In this document: positions 32,136 through 39,927 of the stretch, piece by piece
How the letters are laid out: each line of letters begins with the position of its first letter
Numbering within the stretch: position 1 is the first letter of the stretch
Origin: JANMES01 sp038329865
GTDB taxonomy: Bacteria > Planctomycetota > Phycisphaerae > Tepidisphaerales > Tepidisphaeraceae
Assembly: GCA_038329865.1 (NCBI GenBank)
Contig: JBBQNK010000005.1
Location: forward strand, 62,001-126,000
Length of the DNA stretch: 64,000 nt
Reading direction: 5' to 3'
Position numbers and translations under genes: made by a program
Notes under the pieces: model-generated
What the model was told of the DNA's origin: nothing
Seen by the model: the letters and a program-made list of their open reading frames with translations, nothing else
Databases searched by the model: none

Positions 32136-32741
32136 CTACTTCTTTGACGGGCGAGTTCGTCGCTTTTTTCGCGCGGTGCGTGTTGCGGGAATATCACTCG
32201 CCGCGGGCAATTCAGCCATCACCGCCAGGTACTTTACCTTGGCTGACAGCGGCTTCAGATCGTGGATTTCCGTGCTGTTGAAGTAGAGACTATCGCCCGG
32301 CCCGAGCTCGTAAGTCTTGCGGCCGACTGTGTACGCCATTCGGCCATCCAGCACGTAGATGAATTCTTCGCCGCGATGGTGCAACGCTCCGGGCCGAACC
32401 TTACCGCGCTTGGCGACGAACAGAATCGGCTGCATCGCTTTCGTCACCCGCCCCGCCGCAAGGGCCGCGAAGTCGTAGCCTTTTTCTGTCGTCTTCCATG
32501 CCCCGGCGATCTGCCCGGCCGATATCATTTCCGTCTGCGGACCTTCCCCTTCCGACAGCAACACCGTGAGCCCCACGCCCAGCGCTGTGGCGATGCGTGT
32601 GAGTGCGGCGATCGACGGCGACGCCCGGCCGTTCTCCAGCTTTGAGAGCATGCTTTTCGTAAGTCCGCACGACTGCGCGAGTTGCTGCAGCGTCAACCGC
32701 CGCTGGGTACGAAGCGTCCGAATCCTTGGGCCCAATTCCAT
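32136..32741 (-). CDS. XRE-family regulator with C-terminal cupin domain
   Basis: 201 residues. Residues 5-62 form an HTH_3 domain (IRTLRTQRRLTLQQLAQSCG, LTKSMLSKLENGRASPSIAA). Residues 105-180 form a cupin (LHHRGEEFIYVLDGRMAYTV, YELGPGDSLYFNSTEIHDL). The tail is Arg/Lys-rich. Regulators of this type (PuuR/SutR-like) sense a small ligand through the cupin and repress a neighbouring gene. It is divergent from another cupin gene, and the 70-base gap between them contains a palindrome, so it probably controls both. Confidence 0.93.
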   Translation of the reverse strand: MELGPRIRTLRTQRRLTLQQLAQSCGLTKSMLSKLENGRASPSIAALTRIATALGVGLTVLLSEGEGPQTEMISAGQIAGAWKTTEKGYDFAALAAGRVTKAMQPILFVAKRGKVRPGALHHRGEEFIYVLDGRMAYTVGRKTYELGPGDSLYFNSTEIHDLKPLSAKVKYLAVMAELPAASDIPATRTARKKRRTRPSKK

Positions 32742-32756
32742 GTCTCGCTCTCGCTT

Positions 32757-32790
32757 TTCAACTTAGTTGAATTATAATCACTTGTGTTGA
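32757..32790. promoter_or_regulatory. Candidate operator between the XRE-cupin and cupin genes
   Basis: TTCAACTTAGTTGAA (32757-32771) is a perfect 6-bp-armed palindrome 16 bases upstream of the regulator start. A related imperfect copy, TCACTTGTGTTGA, is at 32778-32790. The AT-rich stretch around them could hold both promoters. The spacing and symmetry fit an XRE dimer site; binding is inferred. Confidence 0.6.
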
Positions 32791-32811
32791 TTTTAGCATG
32801 GAGATTCACCT

Positions 32812-33189
32812 ATGTCATTCCACGTCCTCCCCGCCGCCGTCACCAACGCCGCCATGGCTAAAGAGAAATGGGGCACGCTTTCCTGGCTCGCCAATCACGA
32901 GCTGAGCGAATCGGTCATCACCGTCGGCCGGGTGATGATCTACAAGGGGTTCAGCAATCCGCGGCACAGCCACCCGAGTTGCGAGGAGGTGCTATACCTG
33001 CTGGCCGGGCAATTGCAGCACACCGTGGGCGATAAAACCGTCACGCTCAACGCCGGCGACACGCTGACCATCCCCGCCGGCGTGTTCCATAACGCCACCA
33101 GCACCGGCGACGTGCACGCGGTCATGATCGTCACCTACTCCACCGGCCAGCGCGATTTTCTCCCGGAAAAAGCCGGCGAAAAAGAATAA
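32812..33189 (+). CDS. Cupin-domain protein
   Basis: 125 residues. The cupin motif 1 region is HSHPSCEEVLYLLAGQLQHT with two His and a Glu as metal ligands, and motif 2 is LNAGDTLTIPAGVFHNATST with the last His. The protein is a small cytosolic metal-binding beta-barrel, either an enzyme or a sensor. It faces the XRE-cupin regulator and is probably its target. A Gfo/Idh remnant begins 12 bases after its stop, so an oxidoreductase may once have been in the same operon. Confidence 0.88.
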   Translation: MSFHVLPAAVTNAAMAKEKWGTLSWLANHELSESVITVGRVMIYKGFSNPRHSHPSCEEVLYLLAGQLQHTVGDKTVTLNAGDTLTIPAGVFHNATSTGDVHAVMIVTYSTGQRDFLPEKAGEKE

Positions 33190-33201
33190 GCGAGATTTCC
33201 T

Positions 33202-33638
33202 ATGATCCTCGACAACCAAGGCCGCCCGACTGACCAGCCGAGCATCCGCGCCGGGTTCATCGGCTGCGGCGGGCACGCCTTTCGCAATCTCTACCCGACC
33301 TTTCAGTCCGCGCCGGTGGAGTTGATCGCGATTGATGACCTTGAAGGAGAAAAGTCACCTACCACCGCGACGCTCCCGGCATCGTCTACGGCGGCTCGCC
33401 CACAGCGTACATCGGCGACCCCGGCCAAACGTCCGCCGTCTGGCAGCCAGAGTTTTCGCTCGGGCAGTTCTACAACAAGGGCCTTTTCCTGCTCGGCTAC
33501 GTCGGCGAAGTGACTGAATTCGCGAATTCGATCCTGGAAAAACGCCCGCCGAAAAAATGCCATTTGCAGCACGCCTGACAGATCACGCGGATCTTCGAGG
33601 CGTTCGCCAAAGGGCCGGGGAAAGTCATCAAGTTGTAG
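33202..33638 (+). pseudogene. Remnant of a Gfo/Idh/MocA-family oxidoreductase
   Basis: From ATG 33202 the frame reads the Rossmann start SIRAGFIGCGGHAFRNLYPT and ELIAIDDLEGEK. It then loses frame near 33350. In another frame it resumes as GGSPTAYIGDPGQTSAVWQP and NKGLFLLGYVGEVTEFANSI, the C-terminal part of such a family, with a further in-frame TGA before QITRIFEAFAKGPGK. The middle of the enzyme, about 200 residues, is missing. The gene therefore suffered an internal deletion, a frameshift and a stop. It lies just after the cupin gene. Confidence 0.8.
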
Positions 33639-33666
33639 CGGTGTCCCGGCCACTGACTTGTCTGCG

Positions 33667-33785
33667 GTGGCACAGACATTCCTGTCTGTGACGGTCGGAC
33701 GTACTCGGCCGTCCGTGAATGTTATCGTGAGGAGTACGAATCGAGGCGTACCTCGCTTCGTCACAGACAGGAATGTCTGTGCCAC
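33667..33785. repeat. Perfect 27-bp inverted repeat (GTGGCACAGACATTCC family)
   Basis: GTGGCACAGACATTCCTGTC (start of the left arm, 33667-33693) is exactly complemented at 33759-33785. The arms enclose a 65-base loop with its own partial palindrome GAGGCGTACCTCGC. It follows the pseudogene and overlaps an ATG (33773) that would otherwise be read as the start of the next gene. Confidence 0.85.
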
Positions 33786-33817
33786 TGAAATGCGCCGAGT
33801 CGGATACAATACCGAAT

Positions 33818-34531
33818 GTGTCCGAACCCGCTCCGCCGCCGCAACTCGATTACGCCGAACGGCCGCGCGGCGTGACGCGACGGCGGGCGCTGCGTCTTGT
33901 GACGCTGACCGTCCTGCTCATCGCCGCAGTGCTCGGCGGAGTCTATCTACACGAAATCGTCGCCCGCTTCACGATGTTGTACTGGCAGCGGCAGTGCATG
34001 GCGTACGAGTCGGCCGTGCCGGTCACCGCAAATTTGCCGCCGCTCAACGATATTTTTCTTCGCAAGATTACGATTCCGTCGAAGTGCCTGGTGGAATATT
34101 CGCCGTACGTGCCGAGCTTGCCTGCTTGGAAACCAGTCAAGGGCGGCTCCGTCACACTGCCGAACGAAGTCGTTATGATCCACGAGCGGCGCAGTCCGGC
34201 AGGCAATCGCCGGCTGATCCTGATCGATCATTGGGCATCCAATGTGTCGTGGTTCGAAACGACTGTCATACGGCCGGGTACGCTGTTCAGCGAACCCAAA
34301 GTCACCTTCGCTGACGAAAGTTTCAAGTTAAACGGAACTCCCCCTGACTCATTCACCGTTTGGCTCGATCCGGCCGACGAATCCCATTTCCGTATTGACA
34401 TTCACACTCGCTCTGGAACTGATCAGGTATACGGCCGACTCGACGATGACGGGACCGTTGGGCTCAGCTATCCGACTTGCGGCACGGTTAGCCAGCCGGC
34501 GGGTGATGTCTTACAATCACGCATCCCATGA
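33818..34531 (+). CDS. Hypothetical single-helix membrane protein with LDY motif
   Basis: 237 residues from GTG 33818. An ATG at 33773 in the same frame lies inside a repeat arm and is less likely. After PAPPPQLDYAERPRG comes a basic stretch and a membrane helix (ALRLVTLTVLLIAAVLGGVY), then about 180 residues predicted outside. The same PAPxLDYxxRP sequence begins the protein at 36073, so they share an N-terminal signal or tag. Its stop overlaps the next start as ATGA. I do not recognise the family. Confidence 0.65.
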   Translation: MSEPAPPPQLDYAERPRGVTRRRALRLVTLTVLLIAAVLGGVYLHEIVARFTMLYWQRQCMAYESAVPVTANLPPLNDIFLRKITIPSKCLVEYSPYVPSLPAWKPVKGGSVTLPNEVVMIHERRSPAGNRRLILIDHWASNVSWFETTVIRPGTLFSEPKVTFADESFKLNGTPPDSFTVWLDPADESHFRIDIHTRSGTDQVYGRLDDDGTVGLSYPTCGTVSQPAGDVLQSRIP

Positions 34532-35658
34532 ACACGCTCGATATCCCCGTTTCGATTCAAGATCCCGTCAACGCGAAAATCCTCGCCGTCAGTGAAGACC
34601 GCATTCAAGGGTTTCTGCCCGACCCGATGGGCGAGATCGCCCGCCTTAGCGGCGTGGTTGTTGCCACCGTGATCGAGCGCATCGCCGCGATGCTGCGGGC
34701 CGGCACGATCCGCCGGGTGCGGCAGACGCTCATGGCCACCAACCTCGCTCAGGGCGCGCTCGTCGCGTGGGTGGTCGATCCGGAAAAGCTCAACGCCGCG
34801 TTCGACTGGATGAGCAAGCACGACCCGTTCAGCGGCCACGTCGTCATCCGCTCCACTGACGGGCAAACCGCCGGCAGCGCGTATCGGCTTTGGACGACGC
34901 TGAAAGTCCCGCAGGGTTACTCGCTGCAGAAGCACGGCGAGTTGCTGTGCAAAATCACCGGGGCCGAGCGGTTTTTGCTGATGCCCGCCAAGCGGCTGTT
35001 CGCGCTGGGCGTCGGCCACGTCAGGCGGCGCGGGATGGAGCCGGGGAGCAAGTCGGATGCGCTGGCGGACGTGATCGATACGCAGATCGCCGAGCTTTCT
35101 CCGCGCGAGTGGGACGTGCTCGTCTCTCTCAAGCGCGAGTTTGAGCCGGAGGAATTGCAAACCAATCTCTGGGCCCCCCGCGCGCAGGCCGCCGGCATTC
35201 CGCTGGAAGAATTCCTCCGCATCTCCAAGGGTTTGAACGAGCGCGGCGTGATCGGGCGATTCAGCACCTTCCTCGAGCACGTCAAGCCGCTCAGCACCGG
35301 TGAGCGGGTGACGAAGTTCAACGCGCTGTTCCACTGGGCCGTCCCCAAAGGCCGCGAGATCGAGACCGGGCAGCAGGTCGGGCGGTTCCACATCATGACC
35401 CACGCCTACTGGCGCGAGGGCGGCCCGGAGTTCAGGAACGTCAACGTCATGGGCGTTGCGCACGGCACGGATAAAACGGTCGTCATGAGCCACAAGGCCG
35501 CCATCGACGCGCACCTGAAGGAGATCGGCATCCCGGTGAGTTACACCAACGTCTTCTGGGGCGGCCGCAGCGAAATCAAGCCGAGCGAAATCGCCCCGGC
35601 CGCGTACGAGGCGTGGTGCCGGGAACAAGGCGTGGACCCGGCGACGATGAAGGTTTAG
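34528..35658 (+). CDS. AsnC/Lrp-type didomain protein, possibly siroheme-decarboxylase-like
   Basis: 376 residues in two related halves. Each half has a winged-helix start (DPMGEIARLSGVVVATVIER; LSPREWDVLVSLKREFEPEE) and a ferredoxin-like RAM/AsnC part (YRLWTTLKVPQGYSLQKHGE; FNALFHWAVPKGREIETGQQ). The pattern of a winged helix plus YWREGG...NVMGVAHG resembles the AhbA/AhbB or NirDLGH siroheme decarboxylases, which are two-subunit proteins; here both halves are fused. No other haem-pathway gene is near, so a plain regulator is an equally good reading. Membrane-protein genes lie on both sides. Confidence 0.75.
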   Translation: MNTLDIPVSIQDPVNAKILAVSEDRIQGFLPDPMGEIARLSGVVVATVIERIAAMLRAGTIRRVRQTLMATNLAQGALVAWVVDPEKLNAAFDWMSKHDPFSGHVVIRSTDGQTAGSAYRLWTTLKVPQGYSLQKHGELLCKITGAERFLLMPAKRLFALGVGHVRRRGMEPGSKSDALADVIDTQIAELSPREWDVLVSLKREFEPEELQTNLWAPRAQAAGIPLEEFLRISKGLNERGVIGRFSTFLEHVKPLSTGERVTKFNALFHWAVPKGREIETGQQVGRFHIMTHAYWREGGPEFRNVNVMGVAHGTDKTVVMSHKAAIDAHLKEIGIPVSYTNVFWGGRSEIKPSEIAPAAYEAWCREQGVDPATMKV

Positions 35659-35670
35659 CCCGAGCTTTCC

Positions 35671-36060
35671 ATGAGTCTGACACGAACCATCCTGGCCACG
35701 CTCGCGGTTTTTGTTGTGTTCTTGCTTGAGACCGGAATCATCGTTCTCATTGCCTGGTTGGTCGGAAAGGCCGTCAATCGCGTCCCGAAAAATCCAGCTT
35801 CACTAAAACGGAATAGCGATGCGGCCATTGATCCGGGAAGTCTGTCGGTGCTCGATTACAGCCGGCGCAAACGCCAGCCGATCGCGCTGACCATCGCCGC
35901 GATCGCGGGCGTAATCGGAACGATCGGCGTTGCGATGTACTGGATCGGCCCGCTCGCGGGTAGCCCGTTCATTGGACTAATCGGTTTCGTGCTCGCCGCC
36001 GTGGGCATCGTTACGGCGGGGATCATTTATGGAACCAACGATCGCGGCTACTATCTGTGA
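35671..36060 (+). CDS. Small hypothetical membrane protein with LDY motif
   Basis: 129 residues. N-terminal helix at residues 8-31 (ATLAVFVVFLLETGIIVLIA), a hydrophilic middle with SLSVLDYSRRKRQP, then two helices (IALTIAAIAGVIGTIGVAMY; FIGLIGFVLAAVGIVTAGII). The LDY-x-x-R sequence just before a membrane helix is like those at 33818 and 36073. It follows the AsnC-type gene by 12 bases, so they are likely in one transcript. Function unknown. Confidence 0.65.
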   Translation: MSLTRTILATLAVFVVFLLETGIIVLIAWLVGKAVNRVPKNPASLKRNSDAAIDPGSLSVLDYSRRKRQPIALTIAAIAGVIGTIGVAMYWIGPLAGSPFIGLIGFVLAAVGIVTAGIIYGTNDRGYYL

Positions 36061-36072
36061 TCCAGAGCGCGC

Positions 36073-36720
36073 ATGACTTCACCGGCCCCCACTCTCGACT
36101 ATTCCAACCGCCCGAATGCCTACCGCCGCACGCATTACTGGTTGAACGTCGCGCTCTTCTGCGGCGCGGCGCCGCTGGTGGCGGGGACGATCATCATCAC
36201 GTTGTTCCTGACAACGTATTACCAGTCGCTGATGGGCGCTGGGATCGTGAATATCCTTGTCGGGCTGGTGCTGTTCGTTGTCGGGGTGATTTCTCTCGTG
36301 GTGTATCGGTGGCTATCGCCGCGGATGGAGTACCGGTCGGCGTGGCAGATGAAAAGCGGGCCGCGGGTGGCGTTGTTGTTGCTCGCGAATTTTCCTTCGT
36401 GCTGGCTATGCATTCACTGGGCGCGGGAGTCGCCGGTCACGGTCGTGAACCAGACCGGCGTGGCGATTGATTCGTTCACGTTTATCGACTGGAATTCGAA
36501 TAAAATCGAGTACGGCTCGATCGGGATGGGCGCCAGTCGGCGCGCCTGGATTTTCCCGCCCGGAGGAGGCAATCTCCACTACACCGCCATCACCTCCGGC
36601 GGAATGATTGAAGGCGAAGCCGACATCTATTTGGACCCGGATGACATGGGCCATCCTGAAACCGTCGTCATCACCGCCCCGCCGCCATCCAAGGGTAAAC
36701 TTTCCGCAACCCAGCCATGA
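36073..36720 (+). CDS. Hypothetical membrane protein with PAPxLDY N terminus
   Basis: 215 residues. It starts MTSPAPTLDYSNRPNAYRRT, then has three or four helices to residue 115 (LNVALFCGAAPLVAGTIIIT, NILVGLVLFVVGVISLVVYR, VALLLLANFPSCWLCIHWAR). The C-terminal part is an exposed domain with beta character (VTVVNQTGVAIDSFTFIDWN, LHYTAITSGGMIEGEADIYL). It is followed by the zinc-ribbon gene with an ATGA overlap. Function unknown. Confidence 0.65.
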   Translation: MTSPAPTLDYSNRPNAYRRTHYWLNVALFCGAAPLVAGTIIITLFLTTYYQSLMGAGIVNILVGLVLFVVGVISLVVYRWLSPRMEYRSAWQMKSGPRVALLLLANFPSCWLCIHWARESPVTVVNQTGVAIDSFTFIDWNSNKIEYGSIGMGASRRAWIFPPGGGNLHYTAITSGGMIEGEADIYLDPDDMGHPETVVITAPPPSKGKLSATQP

Positions 36721-37304
36721 GCGAAACCGACGAACAACCCGAGCCAACCAGCTACCTCTGCCCCGAGTGCGGCCAGCCCGTCGAACCGCCGGCGGCGTTG
36801 ATGGAGAACGTTGTCGTCTGCCCGAACTGCGGGCACCAGTTTTTTATCAACGTTACGCCGGTGGATGAAGAAGACGAGGAGGCCGTGCGGGCCGAAATGC
36901 AGAAGGAGATGGATCGCGCCCGCGATCTGGACGGGGCGCGGATTCGCGCGCTGTCGGTCGAGCGCCGGGCGACGATTCGGCAGCGGTCGTACTTCGTCGT
37001 CGGCGCGGGCGCGTGCGTGGTGGGAATCGGGCAGTCGATTTACATGCTGATACTGGGCCGGTCGTCGATGAGCGAGTTTGCGATCCCGTTTTCACGCGGG
37101 CAGCGGCTGAGCCTCTTCATTCTGATCCTCTGGTTCCTGTACGGCGCGCGATTTTTCTTCCGCAAGGTCAAAGCGTACAACGCCGAGCTAAGCAAGCCCG
37201 TGCTGACCGACCCAATCGAACCGCCGGATTTCGAACCGCTCAGCGACGGCAGCCAGACGTGGAAGCAGTTGGAGGAGATGAATCGTGTGGAGGAGGAAGA
37301 GTGA
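36717..37304 (+). CDS. Zinc-ribbon membrane protein
   Basis: 195 residues. The N-terminal zinc ribbon YLCPECGQPVEPPAALMENV, then VVCPNCGHQF, supplies four Cys. An acidic helix follows (DEEDEEAVRAEMQKEMDRAR), then two membrane helices (YFVVGAGACVVGIGQSIYML; LSLFILILWFLYGARFFF) and a cytosolic acidic tail. The ribbon may be a general protein- or RNA-contact module as in other planctomycete proteins. Last gene of the cluster from 33818. Confidence 0.68.
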   Translation: MSETDEQPEPTSYLCPECGQPVEPPAALMENVVVCPNCGHQFFINVTPVDEEDEEAVRAEMQKEMDRARDLDGARIRALSVERRATIRQRSYFVVGAGACVVGIGQSIYMLILGRSSMSEFAIPFSRGQRLSLFILILWFLYGARFFFRKVKAYNAELSKPVLTDPIEPPDFEPLSDGSQTWKQLEEMNRVEEEE

Positions 37305-37313
37305 ATTTATTTT

Positions 37314-37399
37314 CCCCGTGACGCGGGCTGTCGAAGGCGGCCGTTTTTGCCTTTGGCGGTGAAAAAAAACGGCCGTCTTCGACAGCCCGCGTCACGGGG
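37314..37399. repeat. Long inverted repeat with A/T-rich loop edges (bidirectional terminator-like)
   Basis: CCCCGTGACGCGGGCTGTCG opens a left arm of about 35 bases (37314-37348) that is complemented by 37365-37399 with few mismatches. The inner ends are TTTTT and AAAAA. It lies between the convergent ends of the zinc-ribbon and pcrA genes. Stem strength with adjacent T/A runs fits a bidirectional terminator, and the length fits the dispersed repeats. Confidence 0.8.
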
Positions 37400-37452
37400 A
37401 TTCCACTTGGAGCGCCTTTCGCATCTCCCAGGCGGGGAGAGGGAGCAGCAAT

Positions 37453-39678
37453 TCAACCGATCATTTCCAGTCTCGCGTGTTCAAGGATCAGCGTCTTCCG
37501 GCCAGCTGTGTTGAAATTCACTGAGGCACGCGTGCCGCTGCCGGTGGTTTGAATTTCGTCGATTCTTCCTAAGCCGAAACTCGGGTGGCGGACCAGCTGG
37601 CCCTTGCGGAAATGGGCGAACGGGTTGCGTTCGCGGGTGAAGAAGTCGGGGACGTCGGCGTCGCTGTCGGTCGCGTTCGCCAGGCCGGTGCGGTCGATCA
37701 CTTCGATCGCCTCGGCCGGCATTTCCATCAGGAACGGGCTCGGCACCGTTCGCTCGCGCAATCCGCGGATCGTGCGATAGGCAGCCTTGCCGAGGATCAG
37801 CCGCTGCTGCGCCCGCGTGATGCCGACGAAGCACAGCCGCCGCTCTTCTTCCATCTGGTTCGCGTCATCGCGCGCCCGCGCGTGCGGCAGGCAGCCTTCT
37901 TCGAGCCCGATCATCGCCACGACCGGAAACTCCAGCCCCTTGGCGGCGTGCAGGGTCATCAGCGTGATCGCGCCTTCGCCGTCTTTCATATGATCCGCAT
38001 CGCTCATGAGCGTGACGGCGTTGAGATAGTCGACCAGCTCGCCGGCGGGATTTTCCTTGTCGTACTCCGCGGCGGCCGAGAGCAGTTCGTTGACGTTTGC
38101 CAGCTCGTCGAGCTCATCGCCGCCGATTTTGCGGAGGGCCGCCTCCATGCCGGAACGTTTGACGACGTCGTCCATAATCGCCTGCACGCGGCCGAAGCCG
38201 CTGGGCTCTTCAAACATGTCGCCGCTCATGGCCGTCACGCGGTTGCGCCAGCTTTCGACGAGCTCGACGAACGCGGCGATCGACTTGATCGCCCGCGTGG
38301 TGATGCCCTGCACTTGCGCAGCTTTTTTCATCGAGTCGAATAAAGAAATGCCCGTCGCGTACGCCTGGTTCTGCAGCGCTTTGAGCGTCGGATCGCTGAT
38401 CCCACGCGTAGGCGTGTTGGCGATCCGCTCCAGGCTGACTTCGTCGGCCGAGTTGGCGATCACGCGCAGGTACGCCAGCACGTCCTTGATCTCTTTGCGG
38501 TTGTAGAACTCCACGCCGCGGGCGATCTGGTACGGGATTTTGGCTTTGAAAAGCGATTCTTCCATCACGCGAGACAGCGCGTTCATGCGATAGAAAATCC
38601 CCATCTGGCTCCACGCCCGGCCGTCTTCATCATGCAGTTTTTTCAGCTCTTCGGTAACCGTCTTGGCTTCGTCGTGCTCGTCCTGGCACAAAAACAGCTT
38701 GGCCTTGTGGCCATCATCATTTTCCGTCCAAAGATCTTTTTTCTTCCGCTGCGTGTTGTGGGCAATGAGCGAGCTTGCGATGGCGAGGATCGTCTTGGTG
38801 CTGCGGTAATTCTGCTCGAGCCGCACGACTTTCGCGTCGGGGTAATCTTTCTCAAAATGCAGGATGTTGCGGATGTCGGCCCCGCGCCACGCATAGATGG
38901 ATTGATCGGGATCGCCGACCACGCAAATGTTCTTGTGCCGGTGCGCGATGGCGTGCGCGATGATGTACTGGGCGTGGTTCGTGTCCTGGTATTCGTCGAT
39001 CAAAATGTACTGGAACCGATCCTGCAACTCGCCGAGCACGTCCTGATGCGTGCGAAGTGCGTGGGCGGTTTTCAGCAGCAGGTCATCAAAGTCCAGGCCG
39101 TTGCTTTGGTTCAGGAGCGATTGATATTTCGTGTAAATCCGCGCGACTTGCCGCTGGTAAAAATCCTTGGCGCTCTCCGCGAACGCCTCCGCCGTCAGGA
39201 GTTGGTTCTTGGCGTTGCTGATCGTGCTGTGAACGCCGTTTGGGGGGAAATTCGTGGTGCTCATTTCGAGCAGCTTGAGGGCTTCCTTGATCAGCTTCGT
39301 CTGATCGGAGGAATCGAAGATCGTGAAGTTCGGCGCCAGGCCGATGCGCGTGGCGTAGTGCTTCAGAACGCGCAGGCAGAGCGAGTGAAAGGTGCAGATG
39401 GTCGGCCCGTACGTATCGAGCCGGCCGAAGTCGCGGAGGTCGCGGTTCATGGCTGCGCCGATGCGGCTCTTCATCTCGCCGGCGGCTTTGTTGGTGAAAG
39501 TGATCGCGAGGATCGAGTTCGGGGGAATGCCGAGGCTGATCAGGTACGCCACGCGGCGCGTGATGACGCGCGTCTTCCCGCTACCGGCGCCGGCGATGAT
39601 GAGCAGCGGCCCGTCGACGTGCGTGGCCGCCTCGCGCTGCGGAGCGGTCAGACCTGCAAGTAATTCATCCTGATTCAT
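37453..39678 (-). CDS. pcrA: UvrD/PcrA-type superfamily 1 DNA helicase
   Basis: 741 residues from MNQDELLAGLTAPQREAATH (ATG 39676-39678); the frame continues upstream through a CACAGAG repeat that is not coding. Helicase motifs are in order: Q motif and Walker A LLIIAGAGSGKTRVI, Ia LAITFTNKAAGEMKSRI, II YILIDEYQDTNHAQY, III CVVGDPDQSIYAWRGAD, IV VRLEQNYRST, V ITLMTLHAAKGLEFPVV and VI EERRLCFVGITRAQQRL. The C-terminal tail ends in the PcrA-type KGQLVRHPSFGLGRIDEIQ domain that contacts RNA polymerase. It unwinds DNA 3'-5' in excision repair, replication restart and RecA removal. Confidence 0.96.
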   Translation of the reverse strand: MNQDELLAGLTAPQREAATHVDGPLLIIAGAGSGKTRVITRRVAYLISLGIPPNSILAITFTNKAAGEMKSRIGAAMNRDLRDFGRLDTYGPTICTFHSLCLRVLKHYATRIGLAPNFTIFDSSDQTKLIKEALKLLEMSTTNFPPNGVHSTISNAKNQLLTAEAFAESAKDFYQRQVARIYTKYQSLLNQSNGLDFDDLLLKTAHALRTHQDVLGELQDRFQYILIDEYQDTNHAQYIIAHAIAHRHKNICVVGDPDQSIYAWRGADIRNILHFEKDYPDAKVVRLEQNYRSTKTILAIASSLIAHNTQRKKKDLWTENDDGHKAKLFLCQDEHDEAKTVTEELKKLHDEDGRAWSQMGIFYRMNALSRVMEESLFKAKIPYQIARGVEFYNRKEIKDVLAYLRVIANSADEVSLERIANTPTRGISDPTLKALQNQAYATGISLFDSMKKAAQVQGITTRAIKSIAAFVELVESWRNRVTAMSGDMFEEPSGFGRVQAIMDDVVKRSGMEAALRKIGGDELDELANVNELLSAAAEYDKENPAGELVDYLNAVTLMSDADHMKDGEGAITLMTLHAAKGLEFPVVAMIGLEEGCLPHARARDDANQMEEERRLCFVGITRAQQRLILGKAAYRTIRGLRERTVPSPFLMEMPAEAIEVIDRTGLANATDSDADVPDFFTRERNPFAHFRKGQLVRHPSFGLGRIDEIQTTGSGTRASVNFNTAGRKTLILEHARLEMIG

Positions 39679-39736
39679 CGCCCCGCCAAGGTAGCCGAGG
39701 CGAACGATTTTGCAATTTTCTCTACGGAGCGGAAGG

Positions 39737-39826
39737 AATGAACACAGAGGCACAGAGACACAGAGAAGACACAAAGAAGAAATTCAAAATTTTTCTTCTC
39801 TGCGTCTCTGTGTCTCTGTGTTCATT
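39737..39826. repeat. CACAGAG-type inverted repeat
   Basis: AATGAACACAGAGGCACAGA begins the left arm (39737-39769), complemented at 39794-39826 with one or two mismatches; the units are ACAGAG and CTCTGTG. It lies in the divergent region between pcrA and the rhomboid gene, so here it cannot be a terminator of either. Confidence 0.88.
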
Positions 39827-39927
39827 TTTTCGATTGAATCGGCATTACCGTTGATCGACGTGGGCAGGGTATGCTTTCGCGGCTATCGCTCCTACGATAA
39901 CGCGAGTCGTTTAACCCGAGGTTGTGC

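Noticed and set aside
34528..35658. A firm siroheme decarboxylase call
   Set aside because: The winged-helix plus ferredoxin halves fit both AsnC regulators and Ahb/Nir proteins, and no haem-pathway gene is nearby to decide.
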